Origin: an uncultured Lachnospiraceae bacterium
GTDB taxonomy: Bacteria > Bacillota > Clostridia > Lachnospirales > Lachnospiraceae
Length of the DNA: 64,000 bases
Assembly: GCA_944384125.1 (NCBI GenBank)
Contig: CALWSF010000004.1
Location: 1-64,000, forward strand
Direction of reading: 5' to 3'
Shown here: positions 47,636 to 55,635 of the stretch, piece by piece
Numbering within the stretch: position 1 is the stretch's first letter
Layout: every line of letters starts with the position of its first letter
The notes under the pieces: model-generated
Told to the model about the DNA's origin: nothing
Database searches by the model: none
The model's input: the letters and a program-made list of their open reading frames with translations, nothing else
Made by a program: the position numbers and the translations under genes

Positions 47636-47839
47636 TTACCGCTGGGCCGTCACAGCATTATAGAAGCTCAGTAAATACAGTCCGCAGATACCCACGAGAG
47701 CATAGATGACTTTTGACAGCATGGAGGTGGCTCCAAAAAGATAGGAGACGAGATTAAAATTAAAGAAACCTATCAGTCCCCAGTTTACCGCGCCTATGAT
47801 GGCAATAGTAAGGGCAATGACATTTAACGTTTTCTGCAT
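47636..47839 (-). CDS. DUF378 (YuzA-like) small membrane protein
   Basis: The 67-residue protein with two membrane helices has the DUF378 signature AIIGAVNWGLIGFFNFNLV and SKVIYALVGICGLYLL. Function unknown. The ATG follows AAAGGATGG. It is downstream of the interrupted lipoprotein gene on the same strand, separated by 185 bp containing several hairpins (one is GCCGCCGG/CCGGCGGC at 47932-47954) but no clear terminator. Confidence 0.88.
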   Translation of the reverse strand: MQKTLNVIALTIAIIGAVNWGLIGFFNFNLVSYLFGATSMLSKVIYALVGICGLYLLSFYNAVTAQR

Positions 47840-48024
47840 ATTCTACCATCCTTTCCGTCTGCGGACATGCCGTCTGCCGTATGGCGGATACGGTCTGCCC
47901 GTTCTGTTTGTGAGAGCTTCCGCCGCCGGTTCTGTCCCGGCGGCAGACCGGTTCAGCTGAAAAACGGTCTGAGGAAGCCTTTCTCTATCTCTTAGTATGA
48001 GAAAAAGATGGAAGAATATACGTG

Positions 48025-48600
48025 TTACTGAGCGGCAGCTTCAGAATACTCAGTTGTTACCAGTTCTTTGTAGGGAACACGTTTTTCAAGTTCTCCTGCT
48101 TCTTCCAGGATATTCTGGAGCAGATCAAAACTGCTTTCTTCGAATATGGTATCGTTTTTCCATGTGTCCTGGCTCTTGTAGCGCTCTACGATTGCTGCAA
48201 TTACAGCTTCATCTGTTTCCCTGAACTGAGGTCTGATCGTTCTGGCAATTTCTTCCGATGAATGTGTATTCACATATTCGAGTCCCCGCTGAATGGCATT
48301 CGTAAATGCCTGAATGATTTCAGGGTTTTTCTCAATATAACTTTTTTTGGCGGAATATGCTGTGTATGGAACGTATCCCGAGTCAACTCCCAGGGAGGCG
48401 ACAACAACTCCGTTCCCCTCATTTTCCAGTGCGGTGGCAAAGGGCTCGAACTCTACAGTGTAATCTGCGTCGCTGCTGGTAAAAGCGGCAGCAGTCAGAC
48501 CGAAATCAATGCTCTGGTCGATAGTCAGATCAGTTTTGGGATCAATGCCGTTTTTCTTGAGAATATATTCAAATATCATTTCAGGCATGCCGCCGGCCCG
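48025..48600 (-). pseudogene. 3' part of a split ABC substrate-binding protein gene
   Basis: This is the C-terminal 187-192 residues of an NMT1/SsuA-type periplasmic-binding lipoprotein, from GGMPEMIFEYILKKNG to the stop. The 5' part lies 7 kb away at 55622-56058. The break is at the 14-bp repeat 48587-48600. The in-frame ATG at 48618 comes from the inserted element and has no ribosome binding site, so this part is probably not translated. Joined to the other part through one copy of the repeat, it gives an open frame of 999 nt (332 aa), a normal family length. Confidence 0.93.
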
Positions 48601-48614
48601 CCGCAGCATGATGA
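48587..48614. other. Left attachment site (attL)
   Basis: The 14-bp core ATGCCGCCGGCCCG (48587-48600), six bases, then CATGATGA (48607-48614) on the element side. It lies only 25 bp from the end of the recombinase gene, as is usual for integrases. Confidence 0.88.
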
Positions 48615-48624
48615 ACATTTTGGT

Positions 48625-50202
48625 TTAAGGAAGTTCGTATTTAAAGAAAATATCCGGGTTTCCATTTTGATCTACTAGGATTTTATCAATTAATAATTCA
48701 ATGTCTGCTCGATTAAGAAGATTTTGCGTTATTATTTTGTTCCATATATCAGAGGTGGAACTTATGCTTGTTTGTTCTATAGTATTATTATAGGATGAAA
48801 AGGAGGGGAGATTCTGAAGTGTTTTTTCAGTTTCTTTTATCTGCTTTATTTTTTCTTCTTCAAGAGAAGTCAGAGCCTCACTCAGGTAGGGTGTTATATA
48901 TGAAGAGTCTGAAAGTTCTGCTATTTTTTGTGAAATAATAGTTTTCAGTTCGTTTTTCAATTTTTGTATATGATGTTCTAGCCTTTGTCGGTAATTAAAT
49001 ACAGGGGAGATTTGATTATAATTTGGTGTTTTAATAGTTTGTATTATATCTGAATGTTTATCTTGAATAAGAGATAAATATTTGTATAAAGCAGTATTCA
49101 ATGTTTCTTCTGTAATTAAATGAGAACGGGAACAAAAAGCTTTTCCCTTTTTATTATACGTTCCACATATATAATATTTTTTTCTATCGGGACGGTTAAT
49201 AGCAGTCATTTTAGAACCACAGTCACTGCAATAAAGGCATCCGGAAAATAGGTTTGTATGTTTTCTCTGGCCTCGATAATGATTATTTAAACGGCTGTTT
49301 TTTGTGTCTTGCAATAGTTTGACAGTTTCGTCATCAAATATTTTGGGATGATGTCCATAAAAAACAAATTGCTGTTCTTTAGGAACTTTTTTGTCTTTGC
49401 CATTAATTGTATTTCTCTCTCTTTTGTGGGTACGGAATATTCCATTGTGATAATCGTTAAATAATGTATCCCTAACCATACTGTAATTCCACTTATAAAC
49501 TACTTTGCGGTGATATGGAATTCCCAAAGAATTGTAACGTTCTTTTTGAAGCATAGTGGGAGTAGGAATATTTTTCTCATTTAGAATTTGTGCAATTTTA
49601 CGGATACCGTTTCCTTCCAGATAAAGATCTTTTTCCATATGTAAAATAGAAGCGGCTTCTTCATCGATCAATATTTTCTGTGGGGTTATTGGGCTGCGGA
49701 TATATCCAAAAGGTGGAGTGCATTTTAGGGTACCATTTTCTTGTTCTAATCGTTTGACTCTTTTTACTTTTTTACTTGTATTTTTTACATGCCTTTCATT
49801 ATCCCAGGTTTTTATGCCAAGAATATCGTCATCAGAATAAAAAGAATCGTAATTATCATCAATAAGAATAATCCGTTTTCCCATTTCTTCCATTTCTTCC
49901 AAAAAAAGAAGTACTTTGGCATTGTGTCGGCCAATGCGGGATAAGTCTTTTGCAATGATTACATTGATACTATCCAGTTGTGCTAACATTTTTTTGAAAT
50001 CGGGCCTGTCAAAAGAATATCCAGAATATCCATCATCTTCGTATATGCACCGAACAGTCATGTGATTATCTTTTGCAAATTGTTCAATGATTTTTTTTTG
50101 ATTTTCTATGGATGAGTAGCGACTTTTGTTGTCGTCTCTAGAGAGGCGTACGTAGCCATCTACTAACAGGGGTAAGTCTGAAAAGGGAGTATTAGGATTC
50201 AT
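48625..50202 (-). CDS. Large serine recombinase (site-specific integrase)
   Basis: The 525-residue protein has the resolvase catalytic domain (about 14-155) with the nucleophile in GYVRLSRDD, the DLSRIGRH motif near residue 86 and the YSGYSFDRPDF segment. The recombinase domain (about 165-285) begins with TPPFGY. The zinc beta-ribbon shows CLYCSDCGSKM near 325 with a later CGTYN..FC pair. A coiled-coil region (about 400-470) follows. This is the architecture of integrases of the TndX/phiC31 class. It should integrate and excise the island between the two att sites. It overlaps the upstream 82-aa gene by 4 bp. Confidence 0.95.
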   Translation of the reverse strand: MNPNTPFSDLPLLVDGYVRLSRDDNKSRYSSIENQKKIIEQFAKDNHMTVRCIYEDDGYSGYSFDRPDFKKMLAQLDSINVIIAKDLSRIGRHNAKVLLFLEEMEEMGKRIILIDDNYDSFYSDDDILGIKTWDNERHVKNTSKKVKRVKRLEQENGTLKCTPPFGYIRSPITPQKILIDEEAASILHMEKDLYLEGNGIRKIAQILNEKNIPTPTMLQKERYNSLGIPYHRKVVYKWNYSMVRDTLFNDYHNGIFRTHKRERNTINGKDKKVPKEQQFVFYGHHPKIFDDETVKLLQDTKNSRLNNHYRGQRKHTNLFSGCLYCSDCGSKMTAINRPDRKKYYICGTYNKKGKAFCSRSHLITEETLNTALYKYLSLIQDKHSDIIQTIKTPNYNQISPVFNYRQRLEHHIQKLKNELKTIISQKIAELSDSSYITPYLSEALTSLEEEKIKQIKETEKTLQNLPSFSSYNNTIEQTSISSTSDIWNKIITQNLLNRADIELLIDKILVDQNGNPDIFFKYELP

Positions 50203-50447
50203 ATATTGTCCTCCTGTTTTTTTATTTTAGCAGGAAAGGACTCGTCTTTGTTGAAGTAAGATGGGTACAGATGATTTTGTATGATTTTTTCAATTCCTTT
50301 TTGCAACAATTCACTGCCTTCCCAATATGTGACAACAAGGAAGCCTTGTTGCGCTAACTGCTTTTTTTTCTGAAGAAGTGTTTCTTTGTCAATGTTTAAT
50401 GATGCGGACAAATAAACAATTTGTTTTTTTGATGATATAGTAATCAC
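50199..50447 (-). CDS. Small protein coupled to the recombinase
   Basis: This encodes about 82 residues, mostly predicted helical with a central ETLLQKKKQLAQQGFLVVTYW segment. I recognise no family. It overlaps the recombinase start (ATGA), so the two are translated together. Its start is unclear: the GTG at 50447 lies inside the only good ribosome binding site (GAGGTGA), so a non-standard ATA a few bases on, or a shorter protein, is possible. By position it could be a recombination directionality factor or another helper, but this is inference only. Confidence 0.5.
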   Translation of the reverse strand: MITISSKKQIVYLSASLNIDKETLLQKKKQLAQQGFLVVTYWEGSELLQKGIEKIIQNHLYPSYFNKDESFPAKIKKQEDNI

Positions 50448-50547
50448 CTCAGAGTAGAATTACTATATTTTATGCATTTGCAGGCTTATCCTATTTTATT
50501 CAGAAAAAGAAAAATGATACGTAAATGAAATAAGTTAATGAAAAGAG

Positions 50548-50574
50548 AATCCGCTGACGCAAGGCCAACGGATT
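50548..50574 (-). terminator. Terminator of the island's cargo operon
   Basis: On the minus strand a nine-pair stem (AATCCGTTG / CAGCGGATT with one G-T) is followed by CTCTTTT. It lies after yjiG and before the recombinase pair, so it insulates the two units. Confidence 0.6.
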
Positions 50575-50628
50575 TGAGGGATAGTATTGAAAAGAAATGT
50601 GTTTGTTTTACTTATACAGTGATTGCTG

Positions 50629-51096
50629 TTATGCAATAAAACGCATCAGCAACATAGCAAGAGTTGCATTTATGATATTTATTGCGATAAGAATAGGATA
50701 AAAATTATTTTTTACATTAGATGTACCTAATATACGTCCCATATATTGAAGCGAAGCACCCAGAAGAAGAATACCGGGCACAAGAATAGTAATATTTTGA
50801 TTTGTTAGCATTCCACTTGCATATAAGCTTGCAGCAACGCCAACTCCACCACCGATGGAAAGAAATGCGGCTATTAAAACAGTAGCAGCAATTCCTGGCA
50901 ATGAGAAAATTCCCATGACAGGTTCAAATACGCGCCCTAATATATCAGTAAGACCTGTAAGATTTAAAATCTGAATCATGGCAAAAGCAAATAATACATT
51001 GGGAACCATAGAATTTGCGGACAGTTTGTATCCATTTCTGGCTCCTTCCACGAATGCATCTATTATAGTTCCATTTGTTTTGGCCTCTTTTTCCAT
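50629..51096 (-). CDS. yjiG: YjiG-family membrane protein (nucleoside-recognition/SpmB type)
   Basis: The 155-residue protein has about four helices and a Gate-type segment (GARNGYKLSANSMVPNVLFAFAMIQIL) as in YjiG/SpmB. It is always paired with YjiH in known genomes; in E. coli yjiH-yjiG lie next to iadA, an isoaspartyl dipeptidase. Here the same pair follows an amidohydrolase and a transporter. The start overlaps the yjiH stop by one base. It is last in the cargo operon. Confidence 0.85.
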   Translation of the reverse strand: MEKEAKTNGTIIDAFVEGARNGYKLSANSMVPNVLFAFAMIQILNLTGLTDILGRVFEPVMGIFSLPGIAATVLIAAFLSIGGGVGVAASLYASGMLTNQNITILVPGILLLGASLQYMGRILGTSNVKNNFYPILIAINIINATLAMLLMRFIA

Positions 51097-51761
51097 TAAA
51101 GTTCCCCCTTATATACTTTTGTTAGATAAAGTCGCATTAGGTTTGCTCCAAATATCTTGAAAGCAAATACTACGACCAGCGGTGTGATAATTGTAATGCT
51201 GAAGAATGGAAACAGTACAGCACATGACGAAAGGTAATTTGTTAGCGTGGCGCCGGCAGAGTACTGAAAACAGGCGAAAATGGTTTTCTGTCGGTCGTTG
51301 ATGAGGGAAGAATTGCTGAGCTCATTTAACATGGATGCCCCCGCATCTGCAGACTGAAGGCTGGCAATCAGAGTCAAACCACAAAGACCGGGGATTCCCA
51401 TCAAAGGCATCAGGATAGGAGTTAATAGTTTTTGTGCAGCCTTCAACCCGTCCAGGTATTCAACAACCTTTACAACTCCCAGGGCCAGCATGACTGCGGG
51501 GAAAATTGTCAAAGCAAAGAGCCAGGCGTCTTTACCGCCGGAACCACCGGTTCCACGAAAGTCATTGGCTAATGTGCCGGCGCCTTCTGTCAGGGAACCA
51601 AGTTTTCCAAAACCACCCAGAACATTTGTAAAATCTAATGCCCGGATAGGACCTTCAGCAGACTGAAAAATACCAGAAAAAAACAGAATTGCAACGATAA
51701 GAGCGATATATCCATACCACCGGACATGGACATCTAACTGGTATAATTTATTATCATTCAT
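51096..51761 (-). CDS. yjiH: YjiH-family membrane protein
   Basis: The 221-residue protein has about five helices with the Gate domain (LTLIASLQSADAGASMLNELSN, YSAGATLTNYLSSCAVLFPFF). The YjiH/YjiG pair resembles SpmA/SpmB and is thought to form a membrane transport or gating complex; the substrate is unproven. It lies 16 bp after the DcuC-like gene. Confidence 0.87.
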   Translation of the reverse strand: MNDNKLYQLDVHVRWYGYIALIVAILFFSGIFQSAEGPIRALDFTNVLGGFGKLGSLTEGAGTLANDFRGTGGSGGKDAWLFALTIFPAVMLALGVVKVVEYLDGLKAAQKLLTPILMPLMGIPGLCGLTLIASLQSADAGASMLNELSNSSLINDRQKTIFACFQYSAGATLTNYLSSCAVLFPFFSITIITPLVVVFAFKIFGANLMRLYLTKVYKGEL

Positions 51762-51777
51762 GGATAGAACCTCCTTT

Positions 51778-53187
51778 TTAATATCCGATTAACTCTGCGA
51801 AAGTAATGACAGCAGCGCTGATTCCCCATTCAATGGCGACAATGGGAAAAGCAAAGCGAATCCACTCTGTATAACTAATATTTGCGATTCCAATACAGCT
51901 GGTTGTAACTGAACTAGTAGGAATAATCGCATTAGTAAATCCGTCTCCGCACTGAAATGCCAAGATACTTATTTGCAGAGAGATACCGCATATGCGGGCT
52001 ATGGATCCCATAATAGGCATGACAAGAGTTGCCTGACCACTGCCGGATGGTACAAAAAAGTTGATGACGATGTTGGAGATAAGCATTCCTATAGCAGTAA
52101 GAAAGCTGGGAAGTGCCTGAAGGAGTTCTGCTAGTTCATATACGATAGTATCCATAATCATTCCGTCCTGCATTATGATTAAAACACCGCGCCCCATTCC
52201 AATTACCAAGCTTGCAAAAACCATATCTTTGGCTCCGGAAAGCCATGACTGAGCGATTTTATTAGGGTTTAGTTTACCAACAAGACCGGAAAGGACACCC
52301 ATGGCAAACAGGACAGGCGCCATCTGGGATGTGCTCCAAGATAAAAACAGAGCGCCAAATATCATAATGGAGAAACAGATTAGCATAACAAATAAAACGA
52401 GAAAATGAAACGGAGTGAAAGATTCAGGTTTTGTTAGCTCATATACCTGTACTTGAGAGTTTTCTTCAGAGCGGTATACGTAACTTTTTTTAGGATCCTT
52501 TTTTACCATTATTGCATATCGAATTGTATAGAGATATACAGCTAAAAGTGTTATGGCGTGAAATACCGCACGTAACGGAAGACCGGAATAGGTTGGAAGT
52601 CCCAAGATCCCTTGAGCGACAGCTGTTGTATAGGGATTAAAGGTTCCGCAGCTGAACCCCACAAAAGTACCCATTAAAATCATGGCAGTTCCAACCATAT
52701 CATCATAACCGACGCGGCGGGCCAGAGCAATTCCCATTGGAATGAAAATGATACATTCAGTGCTGAAGCCCATGAGTCCGCCAAGCATAGAAAAGACAGT
52801 CATAATAATAAAAACCATCAACTTTTCTCTGTTATGCAGTCGGTATGCAATTTTGTCAATTGCAAGCTGCAGTGTTCCAGTATCATTGATAATGGAAAAA
52901 CTGCCGCCTGCAATAAATACAAAAAAGATTAAAGAAGACATATCTACAAGCCCGGCCGGGATTGCGTTAAAGAGCTGATACAATGTAGTTGGAGATGCTG
53001 CAGTTGCGGTGTAGGAATTTGGATCTATTACAAGGTTTCCTGATGCATTTTCAACATATGTATACTGGCCGGCCGGGATAATGTAGGTAAGAACCGCACA
53101 TAAAATTATAATCGCAAAGATAATCACACATGTATGGGGAACCGTTATGGAGGATAGCTTTGAGATATGCTTTCCTTTCTGTTTCAT
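51778..53187 (-). CDS. YfcC/DcuC-family transporter
   Basis: The 469-residue protein has about 11-12 helices and matches the YfcC/C4-dicarboxylate anaerobic carrier family: VPHTCVIIFAIIILCAVLTYIIPAGQY at the start, GGSFSIINDTGTLQLAI, MGFSTECIIFIPMGIALARRVGYD, FNPYTTAVAQG, FVPSGSGQATLVMPIM. YfcC-like proteins are thought to move amino acids, peptides or dicarboxylates. It lies 25 bp after the amidohydrolase gene, with a strong AGGAGG site, and probably imports its substrate or exports its product. Confidence 0.88.
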   Translation of the reverse strand: MKQKGKHISKLSSITVPHTCVIIFAIIILCAVLTYIIPAGQYTYVENASGNLVIDPNSYTATAASPTTLYQLFNAIPAGLVDMSSLIFFVFIAGGSFSIINDTGTLQLAIDKIAYRLHNREKLMVFIIMTVFSMLGGLMGFSTECIIFIPMGIALARRVGYDDMVGTAMILMGTFVGFSCGTFNPYTTAVAQGILGLPTYSGLPLRAVFHAITLLAVYLYTIRYAIMVKKDPKKSYVYRSEENSQVQVYELTKPESFTPFHFLVLFVMLICFSIMIFGALFLSWSTSQMAPVLFAMGVLSGLVGKLNPNKIAQSWLSGAKDMVFASLVIGMGRGVLIIMQDGMIMDTIVYELAELLQALPSFLTAIGMLISNIVINFFVPSGSGQATLVMPIMGSIARICGISLQISILAFQCGDGFTNAIIPTSSVTTSCIGIANISYTEWIRFAFPIVAIEWGISAAVITFAELIGY

Positions 53188-53212
53188 TTAGATTCCTCCT
53201 CTGCGAAAAAAA

Positions 53213-54475
53213 TTACTCTACGGTTATTGTTTCGTATGTTTTACCTTCTTTCATGACAAAAGCACAATCCAAAAGTGCCTTGGGATCGGTCATCAAATCT
53301 CGTTTCCATGCAGAAATATCGGCCATCTTTCCGGGTTCGATGGTTCCAATCAGATGAGAAAGTCCAAGAATTTCTGCGTTTGTCCGGGTTGCAGCTTTTA
53401 AAATCCGGAAAGGTTCGATACCGGAGTTCATCCAGGATTCAAACTCATAGCCGTTTTCATAAGGATGATGAACAGCAATAAAATCGGTACCATATCCAAG
53501 ACGCAGGCGGCTGTTTATTATAACTTTTCTGCCTTCTTTTAAGCGTTTGGAGTACTGACGAAGCTTTGCCTGGAACTGTGGTATTTTCTGTTTCAGTGAT
53601 TCCTCGTTAAGGTTAATAATATCATCATATGGACAGAATGTAGGAACGAGGTAAACATTGAGATCTTCCATTACACGGGCGGTGTCTTCTGTTATCAGAG
53701 AACCATGCTCCATTCCATCAATACCCATAAGGGCCACTTTCTTCATCTGTTCAGAGTTATAGATGTGAGCAGTAACAGTTCTTCCGAGTTCGTGAGCAGT
53801 ATCGATAATAACTTTGATCTCCTCATCGCTGAGCTGCTGATCATCCGGTGTGTCATTTGGAGTGCTGAATCCACCGTTGATCATGATTTTTATAAAATCA
53901 GACCCCATTTTAATTTCATTTCGCACTGCATGGCGGAAGAATTCAACGCCGGTTCCGATTGTAGGTGTCATGGCGGCAAAAGCTTCAGCCAGATCAGGAT
54001 TCGTTCTCAAGTATTGGGAATGATCTCCGTGGCTTCCAATATCAGCCATATAATGAGGGGTAACAACCATTCGTGCTCCCGGGAAAATTCCCAAGTCGAT
54101 CATCTCACGGGCTGCAAGGCTTCCACGTGCTTCATACGTGGAGTTTCCAACACAACGAATTGTGGTAAAGCCGCGATACAAACATTCTCTTGCAACATAG
54201 AGATGGCACATACTTTTCCATGCAGGACCACGGTAAACTATGTCATGATTTCTGTTATGCCAGTCAATAAACTGACTGTGCACATGAGCATCAATCATAC
54301 CAGGAGTTACAGTGCAGTCACTCAGATCAATTGTTTCTGTTTGCTCAGGATGTGGAAGATTTTGTCCGACAGCTTCAATTGTTTTATCATGGATGAGAAT
54401 TTCCATGTTTTCTTGAAGTTTGTCCTGTATTCCGTCATACAGTTTTCCGCACTTGATTAATTTGTACTGTTCCAT
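53213..54475 (-). CDS. Metal-dependent amidohydrolase (imidazolonepropionase/Xaa-dipeptidase-like)
   Basis: The 420-residue TIM-barrel hydrolase shows the binuclear metal set of the superfamily: DAHVHSQ near residue 62, the probable carboxylated lysine in FIKIMINGG, AHIYN, EHGS and GTDF. A beta-sandwich lies at both ends (DGIQDKLQENMEILIHDKTIEAVGQ; GTIEPGKMADISAW). Relatives cleave Xaa-Arg, Xaa-Lys or Xaa-Pro dipeptides or N-acyl amino acids; which of these applies is unknown. It is first in the cargo operon, with a GGAGGAG site, divergent from the LysR gene. Confidence 0.87.
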   Translation of the reverse strand: MEQYKLIKCGKLYDGIQDKLQENMEILIHDKTIEAVGQNLPHPEQTETIDLSDCTVTPGMIDAHVHSQFIDWHNRNHDIVYRGPAWKSMCHLYVARECLYRGFTTIRCVGNSTYEARGSLAAREMIDLGIFPGARMVVTPHYMADIGSHGDHSQYLRTNPDLAEAFAAMTPTIGTGVEFFRHAVRNEIKMGSDFIKIMINGGFSTPNDTPDDQQLSDEEIKVIIDTAHELGRTVTAHIYNSEQMKKVALMGIDGMEHGSLITEDTARVMEDLNVYLVPTFCPYDDIINLNEESLKQKIPQFQAKLRQYSKRLKEGRKVIINSRLRLGYGTDFIAVHHPYENGYEFESWMNSGIEPFRILKAATRTNAEILGLSHLIGTIEPGKMADISAWKRDLMTDPKALLDCAFVMKEGKTYETITVE

Positions 54476-54666
54476 TTTTCTCCTCCTTTTCTGAAACTAT
54501 TGATTTATATGTGAATTTGTTAGGTTTAAAATTGATAAAAGTAAAAATGTGATGTATATTCTATGTTTACTGATTAAATAATACACTATTTATTGATTTT
54601 ATGGAAATATGAATTATAATTGAATATATATGATTTTTATATCAGTAATAATGATGAGGGTTTAAG

Positions 54667-55584
54667 ATGAAAACAGAACAAATTCTTTTAATTATTGAGA
54701 TCAGCAGGCAGGGTTCAATATCAAAGGCGGCTCAGAAACTGTTCATGGCACAGCCAAATGCCAGCAATGCAGTTTATGCTCTGGAGCAGGAACTGGGATA
54801 TCAGATATTAGAGCGCACGTATAATGGTGTAACTTTTACGCCAAGAGGAAAAAAATTCCTTCAATATGCATATTCCATTCAGAGGAATCTTGACAATATA
54901 TATCTTTTAAAGCAGGAAGAGAAGAAGATAAGACTTTTTGTGGCTACATATGCCTATTCATTTGCCGAAAATGCGTTTGTGCGTTTTTGCAAAAGTTATA
55001 TTAATTCTGCTAAGACGTTAAACTGTAGTCTGACAAAAATAGGAACAGTAAAAGAAGGCATGGAGATGCTGATAAATGACATTGTTGATATCTCTTTGAT
55101 TGTATGCAGACGTGAACTATATGGATATTTTGAAGCTGAGTTCAAACAAAATAATTTGCATCCCATTTTTCTTGATTATGTGTCTCTTTATATTACATTA
55201 TCAGAAAATCATCCTATGGCCTGTAAAGAAGCCGACAATTTACTGGAATATGTGGATTATCCTTGTGTATCAAATGCCGGATTAGCCAGCAATCTGGCAC
55301 CGCCAGAAGTAGAAGAACTTTTGCGGTCTGTGAAAATGCATATTGTGATGGGACCAGATGAAGCTCGCTTATCTCTTCTTGAAAGCGGAAATACATTTGC
55401 TATTAGTACTCCATATCCTAAAAAGGTATTAAAAGAGCATGGGCTTGTATGCAGGAAAATACCAAATGCGGAACGCTGCATGCTTCTGTTAGTAAGGGAG
55501 GAGGAATATTTAAATGAAGAATTGCAGAATTATATTAGAATTGTTCGTGAAGAAATACAGAAATGGTTAGATGACATTGTATAA
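54667..55584 (+). CDS. LysR-family regulator of the island
   Basis: The 305-residue protein has an N-terminal winged helix (GSISKAAQKLFMAQPNASNAVYALEQELG) and a periplasmic-binding-like effector domain (about 90-300). It is divergent from the amidohydrolase operon across a 191-bp AT-rich gap, the classical layout for a LysR activator and its target. An AATTATAATT palindrome lies within this gap, near 54611, but no operator can be fixed. Its stop is 37 bp from the right repeat. Confidence 0.9.
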   Translation: MKTEQILLIIEISRQGSISKAAQKLFMAQPNASNAVYALEQELGYQILERTYNGVTFTPRGKKFLQYAYSIQRNLDNIYLLKQEEKKIRLFVATYAYSFAENAFVRFCKSYINSAKTLNCSLTKIGTVKEGMEMLINDIVDISLIVCRRELYGYFEAEFKQNNLHPIFLDYVSLYITLSENHPMACKEADNLLEYVDYPCVSNAGLASNLAPPEVEELLRSVKMHIVMGPDEARLSLLESGNTFAISTPYPKKVLKEHGLVCRKIPNAERCMLLLVREEEYLNEELQNYIRIVREEIQKWLDDIV

Positions 55585-55606
55585 GTTGATTGGTAAATAT
55601 TTTGTG

Positions 55607-55635
55607 TCATCATGTAGGGGTATGCCGCCGGCCCG
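55607..55635. other. Right attachment site (attR)
   Basis: TCATCATG (55607-55614) on the element side, seven bases, then the core ATGCCGCCGGCCCG (55622-55635). TCATCATG is the exact reverse complement of CATGATGA at attL, so the joined ends form a partly palindromic attP. Confidence 0.88.

Larger units (their letters stand above)
48587..55635. mobile_element. 7-kb serine-recombinase island carrying a dipeptide/amide utilisation module
   Basis: The island is bounded by direct repeats ATGCCGCCGGCCCG (48587-48600 and 55622-55635), one unit being 7,035 bp. It splits a substrate-binding lipoprotein gene in frame. Content from left: serine recombinase and small partner (minus), YjiG, YjiH, DcuC-like transporter, amidohydrolase (minus), LysR regulator (plus). 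Base composition is visibly AT-richer than both flanks, most of all in the recombinase. No transfer, replication or phage structural genes are present, so movement must rely on the recombinase and on outside help for transfer. Confidence 0.93.

Noticed and set aside
48025..48618. A stand-alone small secreted or binding protein gene
   Set aside because: It lacks a signal peptide and a ribosome binding site, and it completes exactly the truncated lipoprotein at 55622-56058.
53705..54460. A 251-codon plus-strand frame opposite the amidohydrolase
   Set aside because: It is antisense to a gene with all metal-binding motifs and shows no family features.
48587..55635. A prophage or integrative conjugative element
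   Set aside because: No capsid, tail, terminase, relaxase, type IV secretion or replication genes are present in the 7 kb.
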